Shown: piece after piece, positions 33,679 through 41,771 of the stretch
Layout: each line of letters starts with the position of its first letter
Position numbering within the stretch: position 1 is the stretch's first letter
NCBI GenBank assembly: GCA_017940245.1
Contig: JAGAYZ010000015.1
Span: 1-64,000 of the forward strand
From: Muribaculaceae bacterium
GTDB taxonomy: Bacteria > Bacteroidota > Bacteroidia > Bacteroidales > Muribaculaceae
Direction of reading: 5' to 3'
DNA length: 64,000 bases
Notes under the pieces: model-generated
Told to the model about the DNA's origin: nothing
Databases searched by the model: none
What the model saw: only the letters and a program-made list of their open reading frames with translations
Made by a program: the position numbers and the translations under genes

Positions 33679-35301
33679 TTATTTCATTTTCTCGACATAG
33701 TCGCGAAGGGCTGCATTGTCGGGATCGTGCTCAAGCCACTTGCGATAGTACTCCTTAGCCATGTTTTTGTCACCCTTGGTAAACTCATAGTTGGCCAGGT
33801 AGTTGTAAGCATACTTGTAGTAGCGATCGTATCCGCTCTTGTCCTCCTTTGCGTCCAGAATGCCAATCAGTTCCTTGTAGGCGGCAACAGCCTTACCGGT
33901 AATCTCATCCCCCTCGATGAGCTTTGCCAATTTTGCCTTCTGATTCACGATTTGCACATTACCGGGAACTTTGGCATCAACCTCGGCAAGATACTTTTGA
34001 GCCTTTGCGATGGCTTCGTCTTTCACAGCAGCTTCGGTAGTGCTGGCGGCGATTCCATAGTAGTAGGTCGAGAGTGTGTAAATGTCGTTGGCCGTGTTTT
34101 GATTGGTGTCGTACAGTTTCTGATAGTAGGAAGCTGCCTTAACAAAGTCATTGGCATCGGCGTAAGTGTCACCCATATTGCGAATCAAGTCGGTGTTCTG
34201 TGGATTCAACTCGATGGCCTTGTTGTAAGCATCAAGAGCCGCTTCGGGTTGTCCGGCCTCTTGAAGTGCCTTGCCATAATCGGTATAATCGCGCACTTCA
34301 TAGGTTGAGCCTGCAGGCAGTGACATTGCAAAGAATGCCTTACCAGCTTCGACCGCTTCATTCCACTTCTCCAGCATGTTGAGGTTATAGAGCTGCATGC
34401 GACGCATGTAGAAGACCTTCTCATCACCGGCATTCAGTTTGCTAATAAGACTTGATGCCAGATCATAAGACTCCTGATACTTGCCGCCGAAGAAGAGCAG
34501 CTGCACATAACGCACCTCATCTTGAGCGAAGTGGTTGGGATTCTGGATATACTCGCCGTACTGCTCGGCAGCCTTGGCTCCCAGGTTGTGCTCATAGTAC
34601 TTCTCGGCCAACTGACGCTGCACCAAAGCAGAATTGGGTTGTTTGGCAAGCAGCTCCTGGAGACGCTCGATAGCCATCTCGGGATTGACGTTGAAGTAAG
34701 TGTTGGCATACTTCACATAGGCCTCAACGTTGTTGGGGTCGTTGGTGAATGCCAATTCGTAGTTGCCAGCGGCAGCACCCCAGTCGCGCTTGTCGGCATA
34801 GGTGTCGGCCTCAAAGATATAAGAATCGGGGTCGCTGATGTTCCACTTGCGTGCGTTCTTGATACTCTTCTCGATATCCTTGGCATAGGTAGTGGCATTA
34901 GCGTCGTACATAGCACGTGCGATAGCCATTTCCAGCTTAGGATTTTTCTTCGACAACTTACGAGCGGCTTCAAATTGCGACTTTGCGTTGCCTCCATCCT
35001 TGAGGGCGAGAGCACCAAGGCCTACCAGATTGTAGGGGTTACTAGCATCGGCTGCAATACCCTTGTCGAAGTAAGACTTTGCCTCACTCTTGTTGCCCTT
35101 TTGCAGAGCAATCATACCCAGATAGTAATAAGCCTCACTCTTGTTGGTTGACGCCGAGTTGAGGTTACGCTCGAGCAATTCCTTTGCATTGTCGAGTTGA
35201 TCTACCTTGTAGTACTCGATTCCATCCTTGTAGCCCTGTGCGAAGCTACTGAAGGATGCCCCTGCGAGCAACAGTGCTGCGATAAAGAATTTTCCTTTCA
35301 T
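33679..35301 (-). CDS. secreted tetratricopeptide-repeat protein
   Basis: A 540-residue exported protein with signal peptide MKGKFFIAALLLAGASFSS ending near FAQ. Nearly the whole mature chain is TPR helices (for example YYYLGMIALQKGNKSEAKSY near 58, and ALDAYNKAIELNPQNTDLIRN near 350), forming a long solenoid of perhaps ten or more repeats. It has no enzymatic motif and probably organises periplasmic protein complexes; the partner is unknown. It has its own -7 box (35373-35380) and a strong terminator, so it is monocistronic. Similar secreted TPR proteins are common beside tonB clusters in Bacteroidales. Confidence 0.82.
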   Translation of the reverse strand: MKGKFFIAALLLAGASFSSFAQGYKDGIEYYKVDQLDNAKELLERNLNSASTNKSEAYYYLGMIALQKGNKSEAKSYFDKGIAADASNPYNLVGLGALALKDGGNAKSQFEAARKLSKKNPKLEMAIARAMYDANATTYAKDIEKSIKNARKWNISDPDSYIFEADTYADKRDWGAAAGNYELAFTNDPNNVEAYVKYANTYFNVNPEMAIERLQELLAKQPNSALVQRQLAEKYYEHNLGAKAAEQYGEYIQNPNHFAQDEVRYVQLLFFGGKYQESYDLASSLISKLNAGDEKVFYMRRMQLYNLNMLEKWNEAVEAGKAFFAMSLPAGSTYEVRDYTDYGKALQEAGQPEAALDAYNKAIELNPQNTDLIRNMGDTYADANDFVKAASYYQKLYDTNQNTANDIYTLSTYYYGIAASTTEAAVKDEAIAKAQKYLAEVDAKVPGNVQIVNQKAKLAKLIEGDEITGKAVAAYKELIGILDAKEDKSGYDRYYKYAYNYLANYEFTKGDKNMAKEYYRKWLEHDPDNAALRDYVEKMK

Positions 35302-35372
35302 TGTCGTATAATTTAATGTGTTATAAATTCTTGTTTATTCTCTCGCTGCGAAGCGAAAGACAAAATCTGTGC

Positions 35373-35380
35373 CAAAATTA
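35373..35380 (-). promoter_or_regulatory. -7 box of the TPR gene
   Basis: Minus-strand TAATTTTG, 72 nt upstream of the start at 35301. No ideal -33 box. Confidence 0.45.
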
Positions 35381-35434
35381 AGCAATTCTCGGCAATTGGT
35401 TGCGAAAATTGCGAAAAACAATAGCATTTTGACG

Positions 35435-36409
35435 TTATTTCACAGTTTCGACGTATCTCACCGGCTCGGCAGCGGGCAGAATTCCCGTTTGAAGTATAAT
35501 CTTTTGCCCAATCACGCCTGTGAGGAAACTAAAGAATCCATGGTCTAGCGTGCCGCCGGCACTGGCATCAATTGCCCATATAGTGCGAAACAACGGATAA
35601 CTGCCGTCGTTGATGTATGCCTGATAGGGCTTCACGCCTTGGGGCTGCTCATCTCCTCGCACGGCCATCACCTTGATTCGGTCGGTGAAGTCAATCACAC
35701 TCACCTCGTTGTTGTTTTTCAAGTCAAGCACTTTTTCTTCCATGGTGCGCTCGTTGGTCTTAAGATCGGCTGTTATCCAACTCACACCTATAAATCCAAT
35801 CGCATTTTTGTTGCTTTGCACAATGCGGAAGACATCGTCGGTTGAGTGTTGCGCATAGACGTTTTTGCCAAATGAGCCACCATTAAGAAATTTTTCTTTC
35901 ACATAATGTGTCACACCTGAGCCCGACGTGTCAAATACGACTTTGATAGAGTCACGTTTGAGACGTGTGGGAAACACCTCGCCCCAGCGAGCCACCTTAC
36001 CCGAGAAAATGTCGCGCAGGTCGCTCATCGACAGCTCATCAATGTCGTTTTCTTTATTCACGATTATGGCCACCGCGTCCACGGCTATTTTGCGAGAGCG
36101 GAAAGCGCGCCCTTGTTTTTTGAGGATGTCGCGCTGATCGTTGGTGAGATCGCGCGAAGTGATTATCAAATCCACATTGCGGTGCATGAGTGAATCGAGT
36201 GCAGCAGCCTCATCGATATAATCAACCATGATACTTGCATCGGGATAACTGTACTCAAACACCTCCACCTCTTGGTCAAGGATGTTTCTGAACGACTCGT
36301 CGCAGGCGATTTTTGCAATGCCAGAAGTACTGGTGTTTGATGGTTTGTTATTATTACATGCAGTCAACAATAACACAACCAGCGTGAAAAAGGGGAAGTA
36401 TTTTTTCAT
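35435..36409 (-). CDS. PstS-like substrate-binding lipoprotein
   Basis: A 324-residue lipoprotein (lipobox LLTAC, Cys18) with the periplasmic phosphate-binding fold. IACDESFRNILDQEVEVF follows the signal, and VDLIITSRDLT, LRDIFSGKVARWGE, FDTSGSGVTHYVKEKF and GFIGVSWI fall in the PstS order. In Bacteroidetes such a protein lacking pstCAB neighbours is often found after the exbB-exbD-tonB genes. Phosphate or another anion is the likely ligand, but no ABC permease genes lie in the window. It starts 24 nt after the small membrane-protein gene, so it is probably in the same transcript unless the terminator at 36751-36794 blocks it. Confidence 0.8.
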   Translation of the reverse strand: MKKYFPFFTLVVLLLTACNNNKPSNTSTSGIAKIACDESFRNILDQEVEVFEYSYPDASIMVDYIDEAAALDSLMHRNVDLIITSRDLTNDQRDILKKQGRAFRSRKIAVDAVAIIVNKENDIDELSMSDLRDIFSGKVARWGEVFPTRLKRDSIKVVFDTSGSGVTHYVKEKFLNGGSFGKNVYAQHSTDDVFRIVQSNKNAIGFIGVSWITADLKTNERTMEEKVLDLKNNNEVSVIDFTDRIKVMAVRGDEQPQGVKPYQAYINDGSYPLFRTIWAIDASAGGTLDHGFFSFLTGVIGQKIILQTGILPAAEPVRYVETVK

Positions 36410-36433
36410 GACATGAAATGTAATGGATTATGT

Positions 36434-36667
36434 TTATTCCGGATTATTACGATAGTAATCCATACCTGTTATTTGGCGATAACAACGGAAAAAGCCATAC
36501 AGCCCAATAATCACGGCCATGCCCCAACGCAGTGTGTTCCATAATGGCGTAGTAGTCCAGTCAAAAAAGTTGACCGCGAGCAGATAGGCCATTCCCAGAT
36601 ACACAATCACCATAAAGATGCCAAAAAACATGCGCAAGATGCGTGTTATACCACTTCCGTTAGCCAT
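36434..36667 (-). CDS. small membrane protein of 77 residues
   Basis: A short protein with two hydrophobic segments (about 11-31, ILRMFFGIFMVIVYLGMAYLL, and 47-62) and a C-terminal charged tail with DYYRNNP. The open frame extends to 36922 and would then overlap tonB and cross the tonB terminator; the internal Met at 36667 is therefore the likely start. Function unknown. It lies between the tonB terminator and the PstS-like gene; its position near the exbB-exbD-tonB genes suggests an envelope role, no more. Confidence 0.65.
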   Translation of the reverse strand: MANGSGITRILRMFFGIFMVIVYLGMAYLLAVNFFDWTTTPLWNTLRWGMAVIIGLYGFFRCYRQITGMDYYRNNPE

Positions 36668-36750
36668 AAACAATAAGGTTTTAAATCGAAATACAAAATT
36701 AATGCATCTGCGCCAAAATTCAAAGCAGGCCCAATCATTTTTCATTTTTT

Positions 36751-36794
36751 TAAAAGAAAAGTTGCCGCAGTTCTTTTGCGAGAACCGCGGCAAC
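36751..36794 (-). terminator. terminator after tonB
   Basis: A long hairpin with 8-bp outer arms (36761-36768 with 36787-36794) and a further inner stem. On the minus strand it runs into a T-rich tract (36751-36760). It lies between tonB and the small membrane-protein gene. Confidence 0.8.
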
Positions 36795-36819
36795 ACATTC
36801 AGTATTCGGGAACTAGAAA

Positions 36820-37686
36820 TTAGTTGGTTCCTTGCAGCTTGAAGGTCACGGGCAGTGTGTACCACACGTTCACCGGCTGACCATTCTGGCGACCAGGCAC
36901 GAAGTTGGGCAGTGATTTGCACACGCGCACGGCCTCACGGTCGAGGTCTTTGTCCACTGAGCGAACTACCCTCACATCACCCACCTTACCCGTCTTGGTA
37001 ACAACGAATTGCACCACCACGCGGCCCTGGACATTGTTCTCCTGAGCCATGGTCGGGTATTGGATGTGAGAACTCAGATACTTCATCAGCGCAGCCTCGC
37101 CACCAGGGAAGGTAGGCATCTGCTCCACGCTCTTGAACACTTCTTCTTTCTCAACCTTCTTTTCGGGTTCCTTCTTCTCAACGACGACCTCTTCCTTCAG
37201 GGTGCGAGTCACGTTACGGTCTTCGGTACCCTTGTCGTTGTCCTTCTGACCGAAAGCAGTCTCGGTTTCCTTCAGTTCGTCTTGAGTCTTGATCTCGTCT
37301 TCTGCTTTCACCTTCTCATCTTCCACGATGCGAAGCTCGGTCACCTTCACAGTGTTCAGCACTTCCTCGGGGAGCACCTCAGGTTTGGGCTGCTCCAGGC
37401 GTTCCTGCTGTTCCTCTTCGGGTTCTTCGTTTTCGCTCATGTCGATGAGCACCTCTTCTTGTTGTGCCTGCTCGGCAAGGCGGCGTTCGGCTATGTATTC
37501 CTGCAGTTTTGCAATCGACACAGCTGCTGCCACAACGATGATGGCACCAATCAGAGTGTAAAGCACAGCTTTATTATGACGCTTGGTCGAAGTGGTACGC
37601 ATTTCATAAGCACCGAAGTCCTTATTCTTGCCTTCAAACACAAGGTCGCACCATTCACGCGATGAAAGATCTACATCTTTTGGCAT
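36820..37686 (-). CDS. tonB: energy transducer TonB
   Basis: Links the ExbB-ExbD proton-driven motor of the inner membrane to TonB-dependent outer-membrane receptors. The 288-residue protein has the Bacteroidetes layout: a cytosolic N-terminus (MPKDVDLSSREWCDLVFEGK), one membrane segment (about 41-60), a long Glu/Lys/Pro-rich periplasmic linker (65-190) and a TonB_C domain (VQGRVVVQFVVTKTGKVGDV, then SLPNFVPGRQNGQPV). The 47-nt gap to the upstream exbD and its terminator make it the third downstream gene of the exbB operon. Confidence 0.93.
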   Translation of the reverse strand: MPKDVDLSSREWCDLVFEGKNKDFGAYEMRTTSTKRHNKAVLYTLIGAIIVVAAAVSIAKLQEYIAERRLAEQAQQEEVLIDMSENEEPEEEQQERLEQPKPEVLPEEVLNTVKVTELRIVEDEKVKAEDEIKTQDELKETETAFGQKDNDKGTEDRNVTRTLKEEVVVEKKEPEKKVEKEEVFKSVEQMPTFPGGEAALMKYLSSHIQYPTMAQENNVQGRVVVQFVVTKTGKVGDVRVVRSVDKDLDREAVRVCKSLPNFVPGRQNGQPVNVWYTLPVTFKLQGTN

Positions 37687-37732
37687 AATCTTAATCCATT
37701 TAATTGTTCAACATATAAATCTTTTCACCACA

Positions 37733-38434
37733 TCACTTAGCCACGTTTTGGCCTTGGAGCAGAATCATCATGGCCGAGTCAACCTGATTGATGCGGTCAA
37801 TCTGGTAACGGCTGATGTTGTTGATCTGCATCTCATCGAGCACGCTCACCACGTGAGCATAGCTAGCGTTAGGCGTAGCTTTGATAATCACCACAGGACG
37901 CTTGAGCGTAGAGTCGTTACGAATCTCGCGAGCCTTGACCTGATAAATCGAGTCGTTCTTTTCCTCGTTGGTAGAGAACTTCATCGCTTTCCAGTCTTTC
38001 TTGAGCTCTTCGATTTTCTTCACAACGTCTTTGTTGCGCTCACGCAGAATTTCACGAACTGCAGGCAGCGCACCACCGGTCTTGTTGCCAAACTCGATTT
38101 GCTTCATCGGGTTGGCGGTGGCAAGGTTTTTGAGTTCCTCGCCCGAGGGGGGCATACCGTCGAAGTAGTAAAGCAGACCCTCATCGGGTTTCGACAGACC
38201 TTTATCATCGAGCTTGCCGTCGATAATGATAGTCACAGCTTCACTTTGCTTCACCTTGTTCTGCTGCTCTTGTTCAACCTTTTCATTGGTAGGCAATGCA
38301 ATCTGGAGCGTCTGGCTCTTGATCATTGTCGTACACAGCATGAAGAAGGTGATCAGAAGCATGTTCATGTCAACCATAGGAGTGAAGTCGATACGGGTAT
38401 CGAACTTTTTCTGACGACTTTTAGTTTTTGCCAT
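37733..38434 (-). CDS. exbD: ExbD-family biopolymer transport protein, second copy
   Basis: A 233-residue inner-membrane protein with one N-terminal membrane segment (about 22-41) holding the conserved acidic residue in VDMNMLLITFF, which carries protons in the ExbB-ExbD motor, and a large periplasmic domain. It is preceded by RIDFTPMVD, the family signature. This is one of two adjacent, clearly different exbD genes (3-nt gap). The copies share the membrane segment but differ widely in the periplasmic part, so they may form mixed ExbD dimers. Confidence 0.9.
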   Translation of the reverse strand: MAKTKSRQKKFDTRIDFTPMVDMNMLLITFFMLCTTMIKSQTLQIALPTNEKVEQEQQNKVKQSEAVTIIIDGKLDDKGLSKPDEGLLYYFDGMPPSGEELKNLATANPMKQIEFGNKTGGALPAVREILRERNKDVVKKIEELKKDWKAMKFSTNEEKNDSIYQVKAREIRNDSTLKRPVVIIKATPNASYAHVVSVLDEMQINNISRYQIDRINQVDSAMMILLQGQNVAK

Positions 38435-38437
38435 ATC

Positions 38438-39127
38438 TTATTCCTCCTCAGTTTTAAGGGCCGTCATCAGACTGAACTTATTCATCTTCATCGTCTGGAG
38501 GTTGTCCATCACGACGTTGACTACGCTATAAGGAGTCGTTTGGTCGGCCTTGATTGCAATACCTTTACCTTTCACCATAGTTTGCTGCAACTCTTCGTTC
38601 ATACTATTGTATGCAGCACGAATCCACATTTGGAATTCATTGGGCTTGTTTGGATCTTCATTCATGTTGATGGGAATACCTGCCGTTTCGAGGGCTTTAT
38701 CGCGCTCGTCGGTGGGCAAATCCAGCCATTGGGCCATCTTGCTCATGGGCACGCCGAAAGCATTTTGCTTCGAGAAAGCATCCACCTGCTTTGCAGTGAA
38801 CTTCACAGGATTTGAGGGGTGCATCTTGTTATATTCAGCAGCCATGTTCTTCAGCAGGTCGGCACGCACGGTCTCACTCTTGTAAGTAGAGTCCTTGCTA
38901 CCGAGCACCTCCAGGAAGACCTTGCCGTCGGGGCTGACGAGCACCGACAACAAGTTGGCGTCGGGCACCTTTTCCTCGCTCACCGATGGCGGGGTAATCA
39001 CGGTGACAGGTTCCTTCTGAAGGAAAGTTGAAGTCAACATGAAGAAAGTCAACAAAAGGACGGTCACGTCCGACATGGCGGTCATGTCGATACGCGTCTC
39101 TTTTTTCTTAATTTTGACTTTTCCCAT
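38438..39127 (-). CDS. exbD: ExbD-family biopolymer transport protein, first copy
   Basis: A 229-residue inner-membrane protein with a Lys-rich N-terminus, then RIDMTAMSDVTVLLLTFFML, the single membrane helix with its proton-carrying Asp. The periplasmic domain is separate in sequence from that of the following copy. It starts 69 nt after exbB and stops 3 nt before the second exbD. Together with exbB and tonB it supplies proton-motive energy for outer-membrane import, including the many TonB-dependent nutrient receptors expected in this phylum. Confidence 0.9.
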   Translation of the reverse strand: MGKVKIKKKETRIDMTAMSDVTVLLLTFFMLTSTFLQKEPVTVITPPSVSEEKVPDANLLSVLVSPDGKVFLEVLGSKDSTYKSETVRADLLKNMAAEYNKMHPSNPVKFTAKQVDAFSKQNAFGVPMSKMAQWLDLPTDERDKALETAGIPINMNEDPNKPNEFQMWIRAAYNSMNEELQQTMVKGKGIAIKADQTTPYSVVNVVMDNLQTMKMNKFSLMTALKTEEE

Positions 39128-39196
39128 AATTTAGTTTACAACTTTTTGAAATGTTTCTAATTTTGATTTAATTGTCGCTAGATACTCAATTCAGAA

Positions 39197-40036
39197 TTAG
39201 TGAGTTGCAGCGAAAGTAGAAACAATCGAGAAACCAAGCTCGTCGATTGCATAGGTCATGTTATCGATCTTGTTGGTGTAGAAGTTGTAAGCGATAAGGG
39301 CGAGAGCAGCGGTTGCGATACCGAAGGCGGTGTTCACCAGAGCCTCCGAGATACCGGTCGACAGCTCAGTAGAGTCGGGAGCACCCGAAGCGGCCAGAGC
39401 CTGGAACGACTTGATCATACCGAGCACAGTACCGAGAAGTCCGATCAGCGTACCCAGAGTGGTGAGCGTTGCCACGATGGGCAGGTTCTGCTGCAGCATG
39501 GGCATTTCCAGAGCGGTTGCCTCTTCCAGAGTCTGCTGAATGCTAGTGAGCTTCTGCTCTTTCTCCAGAACGGTATCGTTCTCCATCTCTTTGTACTTCT
39601 GCAGAGTTGCATACACAACAGCACCCACAGTACCTTTCTGCTTGCGGCAGAGTTCCTCGGCTTTGTTGATGTCCTTTGCACGGAGAGCTTCCTTCACGTT
39701 CTCAACGAACTTGGTGATGTTACCACTACCCTTAGCCTTTGCAAGAGCAATCCAGCGCTCTACGGTGAGCACAATCACAGTGAGAAGGCAGGTCAGCAGC
39801 ACAGGCACGATGATACCACCTTTATACACTGTACCGAGCAGGTTGAGAGGAGCGTTGGCGTTGTTGCCGTCCTTGAAGTTTGAGCCTGCACCGAATACGA
39901 ACAGGTAGATGCAAACAGCTGCGATGAAGCAAATCAGAATCACGATAGAGGCACTCTTAATGCCGCCTACGTTGCTACTTACAGCCTTGTTGCCAGCTTT
40001 CTGCTGGGGCTTCTGGATGTTAGTTTGTTCAGCCAT
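39197..40036 (-). CDS. exbB: MotA/TolQ/ExbB proton channel protein
   Basis: A 279-residue inner-membrane protein with four hydrophobic segments (about 28-50, 72-92, 190-215 and 235-255). The conserved channel region LATLTTLGTLIGLLGTVLGMIKSF and the GISEALVNTAFGIATAALALI segment identify the MotA/TolQ/ExbB family. It forms the proton channel with the two ExbD proteins that follow. It leads the exbB-exbD-exbD-tonB operon. The promoter candidate (40258-40289) predicts a leader of about 215 nt, long for this genome. Confidence 0.92.
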   Translation of the reverse strand: MAEQTNIQKPQQKAGNKAVSSNVGGIKSASIVILICFIAAVCIYLFVFGAGSNFKDGNNANAPLNLLGTVYKGGIIVPVLLTCLLTVIVLTVERWIALAKAKGSGNITKFVENVKEALRAKDINKAEELCRKQKGTVGAVVYATLQKYKEMENDTVLEKEQKLTSIQQTLEEATALEMPMLQQNLPIVATLTTLGTLIGLLGTVLGMIKSFQALAASGAPDSTELSTGISEALVNTAFGIATAALALIAYNFYTNKIDNMTYAIDELGFSIVSTFAATH

Positions 40037-40257
40037 AATTTTTAATAAAATTAAGTTGTTAAAAAAATGATTAAAAAATTAAGTTATTAATGAGTGTTTC
40101 GTTTTATTTCACATCAAACTGGCCAAATGCAATTGTATGGTTTTTCACAAAATCACATAAAACCTTAATGAGGTATTTTGTTGCTACACACTTGTTTCCG
40201 CAGCGAAAAAGGCGTTGCCACATTTGACAAAACACAATTCCGCTCAGAAAATTAACG

Positions 40258-40289
40258 CAAATGTAGGACATTTATTTGAAAACAACAAA
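40258..40289 (-). promoter_or_regulatory. promoter of the exbB-exbD-exbD-tonB operon
   Basis: Minus-strand TTTG (40286-40289), 20-nt spacer, TACATTTG (40258-40265) followed by C. AAATGTCC lies directly before the -7 box. Confidence 0.65.
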
Positions 40290-40370
40290 GCAAAGACCGA
40301 TTTTTTCGTGTTTTTTTTGACATTTGCACATTTGTCATCGACTCATGATTGCCATGTCGATAAAATGTCC

Positions 40371-40378
40371 TACCTTTG
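40371..40378 (+). promoter_or_regulatory. -7 box of the nqr operon promoter
   Basis: TACCTTTG followed by C, with ATTG (40348-40351) 19 nt upstream as a three-of-four -33 match. The same AAATGTCC block precedes it as at the exbB promoter. The leader is about 28 nt. Confidence 0.6.
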
Positions 40379-40411
40379 CAAATCTATTTTTATAATGTAT
40401 TACTATTATAA

Positions 40412-41731
40412 ATGGCAACTATTAAATTAAAGAAAGGTTATGACCTGAGACTCAAGGGAGCCATACAAGATCACGACATTGCAAATGCAACGGTGAGTCG
40501 ATTGTATGCTATCGTCCCTGACGATTTCACGGGCATCGTGCCACGTATGGACAAAAAGGTGGGCGAAACCGTGAAAGCCGGCGAACCTCTCTACCACGAC
40601 AAAAACTTTGAGTCAATAAAAGTGGTAGCTCCAGTTTCAGGAACAGTGAAAGACGTCATGCGCGGTGAACGCCGCAAAATCGAACAAATCGTCATCCAAC
40701 CCGACGGCAATAACGACTGTGTCCATCACGATCTGTCGCGCCCTGCAAAAGAGGTGCTGGCAGAATCGGGATTGTGGGCCATGTTGCGTCAGCGACCCTA
40801 TGATGTGGTGCCCAACCCCGACATTCGTCCACGCGACATCTTTGTCACGGCATTCGACTCGGCCCCGCTGGCTCCCAAGCTGGACTTGGTGATGGGCAAT
40901 GCACAGCAATATCTGGCCAAAGCAGTCCAGGTGCTGTCGACACTTACCGACGGGAAAGTATACATCGGCTGCCATGACGGTGACACGCTCAGCGTGCCCG
41001 GCGCCGAAGTTGTTCACTTCAGTGGTCCCCACCCTGCCGGAAATGTGGGTATACAGATTGCCAACGTCAAGCCCGTCAACAAAGGAGAGACAGTATGGAC
41101 TCTCGACATCGTCACCATGGCTCGCATTGGCGAGTTGTTCACTACCGGCATGGTGAGCCACGACACAGTGGTGGCGCTCACCGGTGAATGTGTCGAAACA
41201 CCACGATATGTCAAAGCCACAATGGGCTGTTCAATTGCTTCGCTGCTTGGCGATGCCCCGCGCGACAATGAGCGCATCATCAGTGGCAATGTCCTCACAG
41301 GCAACAAGGTCGGTATCAATGATTACTTGCGAGCACCTTACCGCCACATTACCGTAATTCCCGAAGTAAACAAGCCCGACGAATTTATGGGATGGGCATC
41401 GCTCAGCCCCAAGCGCTTCAGCCTTTACCGCGACTTCACCAGCTGGCTCACCGGCAACAAGCGCGCCGTGAGCATGGATGCCCGCATCAAGGGTGGTGAG
41501 CGTGCTATCGTGCGCCTCGATGAGTATGACAATATGCTCCCGATGGACATCTACGGCGAGTTCCTGATTAAAGCCATCATCGCTTTTGACATCGACAAGA
41601 TGGAGCAACTGGGCATCTACGAAATCGCGCCCGAAGATTTTGCTTTGGCCGAATTTGCCTGCACCAGCAAGCTGGAGTTGCAGCGCATCGTGCGCAATGG
41701 CCTTGAACGCATGCGCGCCGAAATGGCCTAA
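40412..41731 (+). CDS. nqrA: Na+-translocating NADH:quinone reductase subunit A
   Basis: First subunit of the six-subunit NQR complex, which moves Na+ outwards while passing electrons from NADH to quinone. NqrA is a peripheral cytosolic subunit involved in quinone binding. The 439-residue product opens with the family start (IKLKKGYDLRLKGAI) and retains VGETVKAGEPLYHDKNF and GHT-like central regions such as NVGIQIANVKPVNKGETVW. Length is normal. It heads the uninterrupted nqrABCDEF order, 40 nt before nqrB. Confidence 0.95.
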   Translation: MATIKLKKGYDLRLKGAIQDHDIANATVSRLYAIVPDDFTGIVPRMDKKVGETVKAGEPLYHDKNFESIKVVAPVSGTVKDVMRGERRKIEQIVIQPDGNNDCVHHDLSRPAKEVLAESGLWAMLRQRPYDVVPNPDIRPRDIFVTAFDSAPLAPKLDLVMGNAQQYLAKAVQVLSTLTDGKVYIGCHDGDTLSVPGAEVVHFSGPHPAGNVGIQIANVKPVNKGETVWTLDIVTMARIGELFTTGMVSHDTVVALTGECVETPRYVKATMGCSIASLLGDAPRDNERIISGNVLTGNKVGINDYLRAPYRHITVIPEVNKPDEFMGWASLSPKRFSLYRDFTSWLTGNKRAVSMDARIKGGERAIVRLDEYDNMLPMDIYGEFLIKAIIAFDIDKMEQLGIYEIAPEDFALAEFACTSKLELQRIVRNGLERMRAEMA

Positions 41732-41771
41732 CGAGATAAAACACACGAAAAAAGACATACATAAGAGATAT

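Larger units (their letters stand above)
40037..40411. other. divergent intergenic region between exbB and nqrA
   Basis: This 375-bp AT-rich spacer holds the facing-away promoters of exbB (40258-40289, minus) and nqrA (40371-40378, plus). Both promoters carry the same block AAATGTCCTAC[A/C]TTTGC, in opposite orientation (minus 40275-40257; plus 40363-40379). The exbB side adds about 215 nt of leader with no recognised riboswitch. A 71-codon frame (40215-40430) crosses both promoters and the nqrA start and is not credible. Confidence 0.7.

Noticed and set aside
36668..36922. N-terminal extension of the small membrane protein
   Set aside because: It would overlap tonB and read through the tonB terminator; the internal Met at 36667 starts a sensible membrane protein.
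40215..40430. 71-codon frame across the exbB-nqrA spacer
   Set aside because: It overlaps both divergent promoters and the nqrA start and has a low-complexity, random-looking product.
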